Assembly (NCBI GenBank): GCA_018136815.1
Contig: CM030932.1
Location: 2,038,237 to 2,066,236 of the forward strand
Direction of reading: 5' to 3'
Length of the DNA stretch: 28,000 nucleotides
DNA from: Isochrysis galbana
Taxonomy: Eukaryota; Haptophyta; Isochrysidales; Isochrysidaceae
How positions within the stretch are numbered: the first letter of the stretch is position 1; each line of letters begins with the position of its first letter. Below, in pieces: positions 18,651 through 28,000 of the stretch. A model generated the notes under the pieces. The model ran no database searches, was not told where the DNA came from, and saw only the letters and a list, made by a program, of their open reading frames with translations. Made by a program: the position numbers and the translations under genes.

Positions 18651-19041
18651 CTAACGTGGTACCCCCGCCGAGAGGTCACCGCAATCTCCATGACACCAGC
18701 GCGCGCGTCGACGCTCAAGGGTGCAACACATCATCGAATGGACTCGACGAATTCGATGAAAATCTTTTTTTCGAATTTGTGGCTGCCGAGCGGGCCACAC
18801 GTTCCAACAACTGGTGGGACCTGGACAATATGGTCAATCTACACCTACACAAATTCTTCAGTGGTGGCCGATGCCAGATCCGCAAGCATTCACCAGTTCT
18901 CAAGGGTGGGAAGGACACTTTACACTTTACCACATCGAATCACTCCAAGCACCCCTCAGCTCTTACTTCTACGGCTGTGGGGGTCGTGCGACGAAAGCAA
19001 CGGCCGTCCGCTCTGCACCACGGCGCTGGCAGGACAATCCG

Positions 19042-19254
19042 CGCGTCATGTTAGCCCACTCTGGTTATGACGGTATGAAATCGCTATTATGGCCATTCTT
19101 AATGCAATACGCGTGTGAAATTCAACGGGCACTACCGACGTCCGCCAACCATCAAGGCGCTAGTCCCTACGAGCTCCTCGCACATCATCCTTACTCCCTA
19201 TCGAAATTCAAGGTAATGTTTTGCGATTGCTTCGCCCGGAAGCGCTTGGCCTAG
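19042..19254 (+). pseudogene. Ty1/copia integrase remnant
   Basis: The frame reads RVMLAHSGYDGMKSLLWPFL, then MQYACEIQRALPTSANHQG, then ASPYELL and SKFKVMFCDCFARK. This matches the end of a copia integrase core (W..A...A....N..P......PYE......L..FGC). The usual F-G-C is altered to M-F-C, and the upstream part (NGRPLCTTALAGQS) lies in another frame near 19000, so at least one frameshift is present. No protease or reverse transcriptase is nearby. This is old debris. Confidence 0.65.
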
Positions 19255-19662
19255 CAGAGCGGCTGGCCTGAGACGCACCTACAACCCGCCCCGAGCCCAA
19301 CTTGAAGGCGCTAAAACACCGCGCAACAAAAAGAGCTTCAAGGACGACAAGACGCCCGAACGACACGAAAAATAAACAAGCCACCCAGTGACACAGGAGA
19401 AAGGCGAGAACATTCGCTGGGGACAAGTGCACCCGATCCAACCCAACTCCCCCCAACAACCTGAGCCCCTAAGTAGAGCACAAGGGGAGGAGCCGCAAGG
19501 CGGGTAGTGAGGAGTGAGGAGGGAAGGAGCGTGGCTACGAAAGTGGATCTCAGTGCCGCGCGCGAGGCGAGAACATTAAAAGGTTTTTTTTTTGAGTTTT
19601 CACATCTTCTTCGTCTTTTTCTCACACCCCTCCTCCTCGATCCTGTTGTCAATGTCGTTCTG
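19255..19662. other. Intergenic, nothing recognised
   Basis: No gene or repeat is seen. The right end (19590-19662) could be the 3' end of the next minus-strand gene; it includes an A-rich run in that sense (complement of TTTTTTTTTT, about 19583). Confidence 0.35.
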
Positions 19663-20080
19663 CTAGCAGGCGACCATGTCGCTTGGCTGATCCTGGGTGG
19701 CGAGGTCCGTGATGCGTGCGAGGACGGCCTTCTGGTTCTCCATCCAGAGTTTGCCAGCTGCTCGGCGCACTTGCACCATGGGACTCGTTTCACCGTACGC
19801 GACCGCCGTGATGTATTCCATGCAGAGGTACGCGACGGCCGCCTCGTCTCCAATGTATTTGGTCTTGGGGATCTTCTCGTACTCGTCAGAATAGTCGCCG
19901 ACGAGCATGAGTTTTGCCTTGCACCAACGGCCCATGTACGGCTCGATGAGTGCCCACATCGACGGGGGGTAGCGTTCCTTGGCCAGATCCACGTACGCGG
20001 AAGTCTCCACATCCACGGCCCATGCCGGAGGCTGTGACGAGCAGCATCGCCAAGATGGCACCACTCATGCCCTCCTCCAT
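19663..20080 (-). CDS. Unrecognised secreted-type protein with apparent frameshift
   Basis: The main frame to TAG at 19663 reads VDVETSAYVDLAKERYPPSM, then WALIEPYMGRWCKAKLMLVG, then AAVAYLCMEYITAVAYGETS. Its composition and codon regularity look genuine; I know no family. The ATG at 20080 (or 20068) gives a clear signal peptide (SGAILAMLLVTASGM) but in another frame. Losing one G from the GGG (complement of 20019-20021) would make the frames join as TASGMAVDVETS, a good cleavage context. Alternatives are a splice acceptor at CGTCACAG with an unseen upstream exon, or a sequencing error. The frame also stays open for 20 codons past the TAG (QNDIDNRIEEEGCEKKTKKM). The protein could be an organelle-lumen or secreted protein. 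Confidence 0.5.
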
Positions 20081-20829
20081 ATGCTCGCAGAACTTGAGGG
20101 CTGGGCTGCGGATCTCGCGGAGCCGTATATGGGGGTGAAAATAAAATTTGGCTGATTTATGCCCCATGTGCTAGTGGAATCATACTGTGTAAATGAGCTC
20201 CTACTGTGTAATTGAGCCCATGTTGTCTATTCATCACGTAGGTCGGTCTGCCTCAATGGGTGTTCCCTCATTGTAGCTTGTAGCTTGTCGGGAGTTATAA
20301 TGCGGGAGCCGGGGGTTTGCGAGGGGGGAGCGATTTGAAAGGGTACATATGGCCGTATGTGTCTAGTGACAACACACACACGTCAAGGTGTACGGGCAAG
20401 TGGGCTGAGGGGTGTCGTGATAGTACCGGGCCAGTGGGAGTAGTGGTACTAACGGCCTCAGTTGTTTTTTATTATTATCGGTTGCGGTTGCGGCCAAACG
20501 CGTAGTCGAGAGGTGGGCAGCCCGCAAGCGGCCGCGGGAGCCCGGGCGGGAAGGGGAAGGGCGATGGCGAAGGCTGCAGCTGCAGTGCTAAGCCCGTAGA
20601 ACTAGCCCGGTCACTCACTCATTTTAACCACTATTTCCCACCTCCCCTGGGTGTCCAAGGATTCCTTAGGGTCCCCCCCTACCTGCCCCGCCAACTGCCT
20701 CCCCCCTCCGAACGACCCCCTCCCGCCCCACGAATGGCAATGGCGTCGGTGAGGGACCCCCCTCCCTTCCCCCGCGCGTGGCGGGCTATTTTGGGAGATT
20801 GGGGCGGGCGCTCACGGGAGTGAATCGGA
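20081..20829. other. Intergenic with family A repeat
   Basis: Family A copy 2 occupies 20236-20478. The rest (20480-20829) is GC-rich with no supported gene. The adjoining LINE fragment starts just after an in-frame TGA at 20821. Confidence 0.4.
20236..20478 (+). repeat. Dispersed repeat family A, copy 2
   Basis: Aligns with 4874-5128 in the same orientation and ends in a T-rich ATTATTAT tail. It lies 350 bp upstream of the LINE endonuclease fragment, in the same orientation. Confidence 0.6.
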
Positions 20830-22032
20830 GTGGTGAATGTAGGGCGCATCACTATAAGAAACGCGGAGCTTCCGCGACGTCCGATCGCCCGCGATCGGCC
20901 GAAGAATGGCCTGGAGGTGGTGGCCATGCAGAGCCCAGAGCTCTCGCGAGCAGGGTGCGGAGTGGCGGTAGCCATTAGAAAGGACAGAAGCGACATAGTA
21001 GTAGAATCGTGGTCGGTAGTTATCCCGGGGAGACTGATAGTGGTTAAAGCTAAAATCGGGCATGAAACAATATCCTTGTCCTCTATATACCTAAACGCAC
21101 AACCTAGTAAACGCAAAAACGAAATCAAAATGTTACACGCGGCGGCGGAAATACTTCCCCACACCGTACTAGCGGGCGATTTCAACTGCGTAGAAAACGT
21201 CAACAGAGACACCCGTTCCAGCGCGGGATCGGCCCCTTACGCCAACACGGGAGGTAGAGCCCTAGCGAGGGCGCCCGCCTCGCACGGACTCACCGATGTA
21301 CACGTGCTAATCAATCCGGGCCTCAAGTCCCAATACACAAGATGCGGACATCAGACCCACACTAGGATAGATCGAATTTACGCCGCCGGATACTACTCCA
21401 CGTGGAGATGGCATAAGGCATGTATAGATCTAAAACTTTTCACGGGCATAGCGGCATCGGATCACCACCCAGTGGTAGCGACATTCGCAATAGCACCCCC
21501 CCGACGGGCTACGGAGATTGAGGCTAAGATCCCGCCGGAGATACTGGACGACCCGGAGGCACGAGAGATGATTAACCTCCTCTGGAGGCGGCAGTACCCG
21601 GCCCTCCCGGAGGAGGACGATAGGGACAAGCTCTCGATATGGACGGAGACCAAGAGGAAGGTATCCTCGATTCTCCTCGCTAAAGCGGTGGAGATTCGCA
21701 GACGGCGATCTTACGCTCAAACGGAAATAGACGCGGTAGCGGACGCTAGGAAGGCCCAGATGGTGGAGGTGCCCGGAGCAGCCCGGCCGGAGGTCATAGC
21801 TGAACTCAATCGTAAGGTAGTAGACAAAAGACGCACGTACACACCAGCCCCGACACTAGCGGAAAAGATCATAAGAGCGGAGGAGCTCGTTACGAAACAG
21901 TTTTTCAAAAGATTCACACCCAGACACGCCAACCTTAACGTCGATGCGGTTTCTTCGCCAAGGCCGATATTCGACAAGGTGTGCAAGAGTGGAGAGGGCA
22001 ATTGGCTCGGCCACTCAAGCAGCATTTTTTGA
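20830..22032 (+). mobile_element. LINE-type APE endonuclease fragment, no reverse transcriptase
   Basis: About 400 codons are open; no ATG lies at the start, so the true 5' part is missing. Residues follow the apurinic-endonuclease domain of non-LTR retrotransposons: GCGVAVAIRKD, VIPGRLIVVKAK, SLSSIYLNAQPSKR, AGDFNCVENVNRD (catalytic D/N), THTRIDRIYAAG, and SDHHPVVATF (the final DH pair). The N-terminal Asn and the QE motif expected earlier are absent, so it is not catalytically complete. The linker after the domain (NLLWRRQYPALPEEDD to SSPRPIFDKV) is typical of the stretch before reverse transcriptase, but the frame stops at TGA 22030 and no RT follows. The long intact frame suggests a fairly young fragment. 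Confidence 0.75.
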
Positions 22033-22755
22033 TGTAACGCTCTGCGCGGTCATTAGTAGAAGTAGATGAAAAAAACCCGTGCGGCTTGCCCGGTAGTGGT
22101 GCCAAGTTAGCCGCTCTAGCCCTCGGCGACGAGCGGTTTACGTGAGCGTCTTGAGTTTTGTGACACTTTAGTACATATTGAAGTCGAAGAAAAAGAGTAT
22201 GACTTATGGTCCAGTGTGCATAGAAGTAGGCCTTGTGAACTTAGTGAGCCGGCGTCAAAAATTTTCTTATTATTCGATGTTTGTGCTTCGCATAAAGGGC
22301 CTCACTAAAATATACCGGAGGGGGGCCCGACAGTATTTCTCGTCGCCGTCTTCGAAGGCCTGAAATGCGGAATTTTTCAAAAATTTCGCCGGAGAACCCC
22401 GCATTTTTTTTGCTGATCCATGCTATCTGAAGCCATAGGGAGCTTATTTAGCCCCTCATTTGCTCATTGTAGTTGGTGCCCTCCGCACCCCCATAGTGAG
22501 TGACCGGGCTAGTAGAACGTCCCGTAAGGGCAGTAGCCGGGAATCGGCAAGGCATTTTTGGATTTAGTAGTATTGTGTAGTGTGGGCTGTGTACAAGATG
22601 AGCGCCATACGACACGCCAAACACTAGTTCTACCAACTAGTTGGACAATGGCGCACCCAGCAAACACTCATTCTTTGCGTGCGATTCAATGCGCTAGTGC
22701 AGAGGCCGAGGCCGTGCCATCCCACCGCGACACGAGCTATCCCATGGATGAACGC
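22033..22755. other. Intergenic with a stem-loop and T run
   Basis: At about 22360-22410, AAATGCGG pairs with CCGCATTT, followed by a run of T. This could be the end of a repeat or a Pol III-type stop; nothing else supports an RNA gene. No coding frame is recognised. The last part should hold the 3' UTR of the oxidoreductase on the minus strand. Confidence 0.3.
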
Positions 22756-24148
22756 TCAAAGTTCCCACACGACGGCTCCCTCCTTGACCATCTCCAAAAT
22801 ACTCGCGCGTGCCTTTGGCGGGAGCTCGGCAGGGTACCACACGCCCGGTGGCACCGACCCTCGGAGGATCTCGAGAGCGAATGCGGCGGTCGCGAGACCG
22901 ACGCACATTTCCAAGTCGTCGTGCGCAACACGAATGGTCACCTGGTGCGGGGCAAGGTGATGAGTGCCGTGGCGTCAGCTCGGGACTCAGCTGCTTAGCA
23001 AGCCGACGAGCCTTACCGCCTCGGCTTGAGCCACGCTCGCATGCACACCTGACGGCCATCCTTGCCGTAGGCGTCTACCCGCATGGCATTCGTCGCGCCC
23101 ACGAGCTTGTCCACGAGGCGGATGATTGGCTCCGAAAAGAGAGAGAAGGACTGCATCAGTTCGCGGTCTCCAAGGATGCTCGCAGGAATTGCCTTCATCG
23201 CTCCGAACACTACGCGATGTGCGCAAGGCGGTGGGGCCATCATGGGGTGAAGCGCAGCGACGGGAGTTCGCTGGTAGGCGAGCGCATGAGCCGCGCACAA
23301 TAATTCCATGGCATCGGGGCGGTTCCAAAGCGCGAGGCGACAGAGGGCACGCCGAGTGCTCGGTGACATGTGGGAACATCGGGGTTGTCCAGCAGCCACC
23401 CTGCACGCCTCCCAACGCCCGGCCCGAAGTCGACGTCTCGGCGCTCCGTCCATGGTTCCTTGTGCTCCTCTCGACCATCCACATAAGTCAACGGGCCCTG
23501 GCAGAGAAGGAGAAAGGTGGCACTCACGATCGTGGGCCCCGCGTTACCGGTCCCTGCGGTGAAGAAGGAGAGGTCTAGCTGTTTACACGCGCCGGGTCCT
23601 CCTAGCTTGCTCGTCGCCTCTGCAGCCATGAGGGCGGAGGCACCGGGCCAGATTCCTGCGGCAGTCACAGCAGGCACCTCAGCGTCGATGGCCACTTGAT
23701 GCAGCTCCTCCTTGGCCAGCCTGGCCAGTTCCCACTCGTCACACACGTCCACGTAGGCGACTCCCTCAGCTAGGCAAGCCCTCAGCAGCGTCGGATCTCG
23801 TCGGCCTTGGAAGGGCCCAGCGGTGTGCGCCACGATGGCGCGGCCGCGCACAATCTCGCGCAGGTCATCAACCGACAGCTCTGCGTCCATGCGGACAAAG
23901 TGGAGCGCTGAGGCTGGCACACCCTGCCTCGCCAGGCGCTGCTGCGCTCGCTCAAAGCTCGCAGCACTCCGCCCACCCACCGCCAAGCTCAGGCCACCGC
24001 CCTCGCGCTGAGAGAGCTCGTGGAGCCAGCGCACGGTACTCCCACCCACGCGACCGCTACCGCCGACTACAAGCGCGCTCCACGGAGCTCGCACGGTCGC
24101 CGACGCTCCCAGCGCGAGGCCCATGAGCAGCGCGCGCATCCGCATCAT
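22756..24148 (-). CDS. Saccharopine-dehydrogenase-like oxidoreductase, three exons
   Basis: Minus-strand exons 24148-23299, 23209-23049 and 22941-22756 join through introns of 89 bp (donor GTGCGC) and 107 bp (donor GTGTGC), giving 398 residues and ending at TGA. A short hydrophobic leader (MRALLMGLALGASATVRA) precedes the Rossmann fold: VVGGSGRVGGSTVRWL (27-42) binds NAD(P), then HTAGPFQG (108-115), YVDVCDE and TAAGIWPG. The later exons supply LGDRELMQSFSLFSEP, LVDKLVGATNAMRVDAYG, and HDDLEMCVGLATAAFA and GVWYPAEL. This matches the saccharopine dehydrogenase-like oxidoreductases of unknown substrate rather than true lysine-pathway enzymes. The second intron restores the conserved GKDGRQ-VTIRVAHDD continuity, which supports the model. 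Confidence 0.8.
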
Positions 24149-25700
24149 TCCGCTCGGCGTCGGCCTCTCTCTCTTCGGCCGGCGATGCTTGATCTGCCCT
24201 TCGACCCGCTCGTTGGTTGACGCGTTGACGCTTCATCACAAAAATAGTGTCTTCCTAAAATAAGTTCGAGGAGCACTATAGTGGCTTCGTAAAGATGAAG
24301 ACCCAAACGTGGCTTCGTAAAGACGAACACCCAAACACCGTGAGTGCACTGAATGCACCGGGGGTGCATTACAATGTAAGTAGAGAGGCTCTTGATTGAC
24401 TGGACGTGTAAGGGCACGGATGGCGAAGACGATGAAGGTCGCGTTCCGTCAAATATGGGACATCACTCAATTGAGTCATCGAATGTCTATAGTCGTTACA
24501 AAAACATTCGTATACTCTCACCTGAATGCCAACTTTTATAAGGCAGGAGGGTGAGCGCGGGGGGTGGAGAAGGCTGGGAGGACGACGAAGGCGTCATTTG
24601 GTGCAAGTTTCGTCAGATGCAGATACGCAGATGCCCAATAAGGCGTGGAACAAGTTACCCAGCTAACTACTTAGTTGGCTATCTACCAAGCTTTGGCACT
24701 ATCTTTAAGTAGGTACTTAGCCGTGGAGCACTATCTCTAAGTAGGTACTTAGCATTTGGGGCATAACCTGTTAATACCCAATTAATGCCGCCTGCGCGCG
24801 CGCGTGTGCGTGTGCGCGTGTGCGAGCCCACGTAATGATAAGTAAATGCGCAAGCTCAAGCTCAATCACAATCAAGCTCTCACTCATTCACAATTGGCAA
24901 TCGGCAGCTGCGAGCAAAGCATGCTCTAAGCTTTCAGCATCTGCTTGGGATTCCTTGATCCTTGAGATCATGGTGCACCTTACCGGACTTAGAGAACATC
25001 CGCTCAACTCCATCCGGCCGAGCTGGCAGGCCTACCGAGACATTGTCGGGCCATCTTAGGGAGGACGGGCAGCCCACCCAGGCCGCTGGCCGCTGGCCGT
25101 TGGCCGTTGGTTGTGGTCGCGCTGCTTCCACCATGCTAACTAACACGTCGAGGTCTAGCTAAGTTGTCTTCAGCCGGCAGGTTCAAGGTTCAAGTACCGC
25201 GCCAATGCCCGGTAAGCACCACCTGCTGAACATGCTGAATGGCGGCACCGTCGTCCGTCGTGGGGAGGTGGCAATGGGGGCGGAGAAAAGGCGAGGAGCG
25301 AGGAGGGCGTGGGCGTGGGCGTGCGCACCATGGCTCAATAAAGAGTAAACTTAGTTGTAAACAGTAAACCCAAACCCAAACCCAAACAAAAATAGAAACA
25401 CTATAGCTAACCAATTACCTAGATATCTCAGTTATCTAAGGTAACTGGCTGGACTTCGGCATTATCTCGAAGTAAGTACTTAGCTGCAGGCACTATCTTT
25501 AAGTAGGTACTTAGCAATGAGTCACTATCTACTTCGAAGTACTTAGTGCTCACAAGACCCTGTTCCACGCCTTAATGCCCAAGACCCAAGATATTCCGTG
25601 GGTGGTCTCTCCGTGCTCCCTCTCCGCTCGCTCTCGCTTGTTAGCGTATGCGTCGCTGTCGAGGCCACCGGCCTGTGGGACTGTGGGACGACATAATAAT
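24149..25700. repeat. TIR-bounded MITE-like region with palindromic array
   Basis: TAAGGCGTGGAACA at 24639-24652 is repeated inverted at 25561-25574 (17 of 20 bases match over the wider ends), bounding about 0.95 kb. Inside both ends sits the near-palindrome CTAAGTAGGTACTTAG: near 24705, 24737 and 25497, with variants at 25457 and 25535. Upstream lies a 28-bp tandem pair (24281-24308, 24309-24336). Inside are a CG/TG microsatellite (24790-24825), short CCGCTGG/CCGTTGG repeats (25080-25110) and three CCCAAA units (25368-25388). No transposase frame is present. Confidence 0.5.
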
Positions 25701-25741
25701 CTAACTGAGCATAAGTACCACTACTCTCACTAAGTTGGCCT
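25688..25741 (-). repeat. Dispersed repeat family A, copy 3 (3' end only, inverted)
   Basis: The reverse complement contains AGTGAGAGTAGTGGTACTTA followed by TGCTCAGTTAGATTATTAT, matching the 3' end of copies at 4874 and 20236. The 5' part is missing. Confidence 0.5.
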
Positions 25742-26183
25742 CATGTGGGAGAGGGTCATGCTCCACCATGGCCAGCTGTGATTGCACCCGGTGGGTGCCG
25801 AATGCAGCGGACAAAGGCTCGCCATCCGTCACGAGTTGATCGAAGCCAGTCGTGGAGATGGCAGCCGGAGTAATGGGTGCCATTGGCGCAGCCTCAGTGG
25901 TCGTGGGATCACTCGGGCATCCCTCGGGAACAGAAGCTGCAGCGGGCAGAGAAGGTTCCCTGAGGGGTTCCTCCTCTGCGGCCGAGGACGTGAGCTTGGA
26001 TTTCGTGCTTGTCGAGTCGAGCGGAGCCGGAGGGCTCTGAGCCACTCCGTCGCGAGCGGCACCGGCGGCTAGCGCGGCGCTTTGGCCCTCCTCCCCGCCG
26101 GGAGTCGGGTGAATGAAATTCTGGACTGGGTCGGGCAACCCCATTTGGGTGTCTGGGGGTCCCTGCGCTCCGCCCCCACCCGC
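25742..26183. other. Stretch before the copia tail, unassigned
   Basis: A long minus-strand frame (25701-26570) reads Pro/Ala/Ser/Thr-rich sequence and overlaps the copia tail antisense. It has no recognisable domain and no neighbour that would support it. I do not call it a gene. Confidence 0.25.
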
Positions 26184-26369
26184 GCCCGTCATTTCATGCG
26201 CCGATATCACTCCCTCCTCCAGCGCGTCGCCGCCGGCGAAGTGGCACTTCGCCACGTCGCGTCCGAGCACATGGCGGCGGACTTCCTCACGAAGTGGTTG
26301 CCCAAGCGCAAGGCGGACGCCTGCGTCCGCTACGCGACAAATTCTTGGGCGCACGTCGCCGCCGCCTGA
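26184..26369 (+). pseudogene. Ty1/copia RNase H C-terminal tail with possible LTR edge
   Basis: The frame reads ARHFMRRYHSLLQRVAAG, then EVALRHVASEHMAADFLTKW, then LPKRKADACV and ends at TGA. This is the conserved end of copia RNase H (H....YH..R..V..G...L..V.....AD.LTK.L). Catalytic residues upstream are missing. After the stop, a G-rich polypurine-like run and TGTTGCGGGTAGGGGG (26443-26470) could mark the polypurine tract and 3' LTR start. A near-identical block lies at 6087-6102. Confidence 0.65.
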
Positions 26370-27756
26370 GCCGCTGCACGCCCACCCCCCTTTCCTTTCT
26401 CCCCGCCTTCTGCAATGCGCTCGCCCCGGTTCCCGCTTCTCGCATTGGGGGGGGTGTTGCGGGTAGGGGGGGTTGCCCGTTCCCCCTCGCACGTCCCCGT
26501 TCATTAGGTTCCCTTCGCCCTTCGCGTGACTCCCTCCTCTCCCCCTCGCCCCGATCCCCCCTCTCTGCATTGCGTTCCTTTTCCCGCCATCGGGCTTTTC
26601 CCCCGCGTCCCCTTTCGTTCTTTGTTGTCACGCTCCGACGCCCTTTCCCCGCGTCGGCCCACTGGGCCCGCCCCCCCTCTCTCTCTCCTTCCCCGTTCTC
26701 TCCCCGAGTGTCTCCTTGAGTTTCCGGCCCCGTTTCATCCCTCTCTCTTCCCGCGTCTTTTCCCTTCCCGGTGTTTACTTTTCCCGCGAGTGTCCCCCCC
26801 CCCTTGGTTCTTCGTCCCGCGATCAGCGCCACCGCTCGAGCGCCCCTGTCCCCTTCTTGTCTGCCCGTGCTCTCCGTGCTCGTCACGCCCGTCCTCATGC
26901 TGCCCGAGGCCGAACCCTCGGTCTCCCCCTCGTCCGCACGTGCCCTCCCCGATCGTGTCCCTCCGTCCCCTGCGCCCCCTTCCATTTGTACTTCACATGT
27001 TAATGTCATGCACAGCCCTTCCACACCAACATGCACAGCAGCCACAGCCCCTCACCACTCATCACACCCACAATGATTAAAAGATACCTAGGGGGACTGC
27101 CACTGCCACACAAGGCACGCTAACACGCTAACACTAACGGTATAGAACCACAAACCACAAATGACACATTGGACATACATGGTGTAAGACACCCTGTGAT
27201 ATGGGGTAGAGGGGGTTCGCGGGGGGGGGTGGGGGGTGGGGGGGGGGTCTGGGGGGGCGGGTAAGGGGGGTCCCTGGGGAAGCTGCTTGGACACCCAGGA
27301 GCCAGGAGGGATGGAAACTAGTTGTTAAAAAGCGTGAGTAACCGGCCTACGTATGGGTTTGTGGGGGACGGTGAACATCACTCGTCTCTAGGGTGAGAGG
27401 GGTGATATTTGGGATTGTGAATGAGTGCGGCCGGGGCGTGTACCAGTCCCCGCTTTCGATGCATAGGAGTGTTCTCCTGATCAGCAGAGTATCCGAGATG
27501 GAGGGCAAATGTGGTACGTGTACGTGCCGAGCGCCCCCGACCAAGACAGATAGCCGGCGCACACTACCACGTGCGTCCACAAGCATGTCGTCCGTCCTCC
27601 ACTTCACCAGAATGCACACCCGCACAGGCCTCAGCGACGGATACTCCGCAGCAGTAGACAAACCGTGACTATGGATGGTACGGCATCTAGTGCACGTGCT
27701 GCTGTCCTAGGAGCTACCCTGGTAGAGGGCTGATCACAGCAGCGCCAGTACTGAAC
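26370..27756. other. Pyrimidine-rich and G-run region, no supported gene
   Basis: 26380-26990 is CT-rich (possible LTR or promoter-like). 27208-27275 carries many G runs with quadruplex potential. The open frame at 27393-27668 has no recognisable domain. Confidence 0.35.
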
Positions 27757-27996
27757 TCACGGACAGCAAAGGCCAGCTGGAGCGCAAGAGGTGGAGCGGG
27801 GATATATGTTAAGGGGCAGCGTAACCGTCACTTGCCCAGCACTTCTGGGTTGCACATAGAGGGTGCAGCGAGGGGATGAGGGAGCAACAGCCGCAAAGAA
27901 GCCACCAAGAAGCAACAACCGCCAATAAGCCGAGCGGTTCGAAGGTGAGAAGAACAGACCAACGGAAGCCTTCGTCGCACTGCGGTTGGTATGCAA
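27757..27996 (-). CDS. Possible partial gene at window edge
   Basis: A 79-codon frame reaches the window end. It has a hydrophobic stretch (AYWRLLLLGGFFAAVAPS) followed by TLYVQPRSAGQVTVTLPLNI. The composition is protein-like but unrecognised. Whether it continues beyond the window cannot be told. Confidence 0.2.
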   Translation of the reverse strand: MHTNRSATKASVGLFFSPSNRSAYWRLLLLGGFFAAVAPSSPRCTLYVQPRSAGQVTVTLPLNIYPRSTSCAPAGLCCP

Positions 27997-28000
27997 GTTT

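Noticed and set aside
19663-19665. TAG read as an amino acid (altered nuclear code)
   Set aside because: TAG ends the glycosidase and the ChaN-like gene at expected lengths, so it is a normal stop here.
22558-22998. 146-codon plus-strand frame over the oxidoreductase 3' exon
   Set aside because: The minus-strand exon has conserved family sequence and good splice sites; the plus frame has neither.
25368-25388. CCCAAA repeats as telomere sequence
   Set aside because: Only three units, and not the CCCTAAA-type repeat. More likely a local simple repeat.
26287-27045. 252-codon minus-strand frame, Arg/Gly/Glu-rich
   Set aside because: Direct reading of a CT-rich tract; low complexity and no domain.
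27936-27946. GGTTCGAAGGT as a tRNA B box
   Set aside because: No A box at a suitable distance and no acceptor or anticodon stem could be folded.

Overview
This is GC-rich nuclear DNA from a photosynthetic eukaryote, most likely a chlorophyll-c (red-lineage secondary-plastid) alga such as a haptophyte or pelagophyte. The basis is a fucoxanthin-type light-harvesting protein split by short introns, secretory or bipartite-looking N-termini on several proteins, 13 small spliceosomal introns (69-172 bp), long homopolymer and pyrimidine/purine tracts, and abundant decayed transposable elements. Nothing fixes the species. Stop codons TAA, TAG and TGA are all used, so the code looks standard.

Layout: a membrane-anchored DUF5060-type glycoside hydrolase (239-2422, +); repeat-rich DNA with one unexplained open frame; a spliced acidic ERICH2-like protein (5216-5849, +); a repeat cluster; a GT31-like glycosyltransferase (7427-9340, -) with a spliced ribosomal protein bL33 gene (9358-9666, -) only 17 bp upstream of it; a non-coding stretch holding a 1.14-kb element flanked by 19-bp direct repeats; a METTL21-like methyltransferase (13268-13978, -) divergent from a four-exon light-harvesting gene (14532-15488, +); a five-exon ChaN-like plastid-type protein (16326-17952, -); Ty1/copia integrase debris (19042-19254); an unrecognised secreted-type protein with an apparent one-base frameshift (19663-20080, -); a LINE endonuclease fragment (20830-22032, +); a three-exon saccharopine-dehydrogenase-like oxidoreductase (22756-24148, -); a TIR-bounded, MITE-like repeat region; and a copia RNase H tail (26184-26369).

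Most genes here are multi-exon, and I assembled them by matching reading frame, splice signals and family sequence. The genes do not form one pathway. The light-harvesting and ChaN-like genes point to the plastid; the hydrolase and glycosyltransferase point to glycan metabolism in the secretory system; bL33 is probably mitochondrial. The most unusual material lies between genes: four copies of a double-stem-loop leader placed around an ATGGAGCG core with compensating stem changes, a hairpin-array element with a long target-site-like duplication, a 72-bp perfectly conserved dispersed core, and a splice-donor preference (GTGCGC/GTACGC) unlike the canonical GTRAGT.
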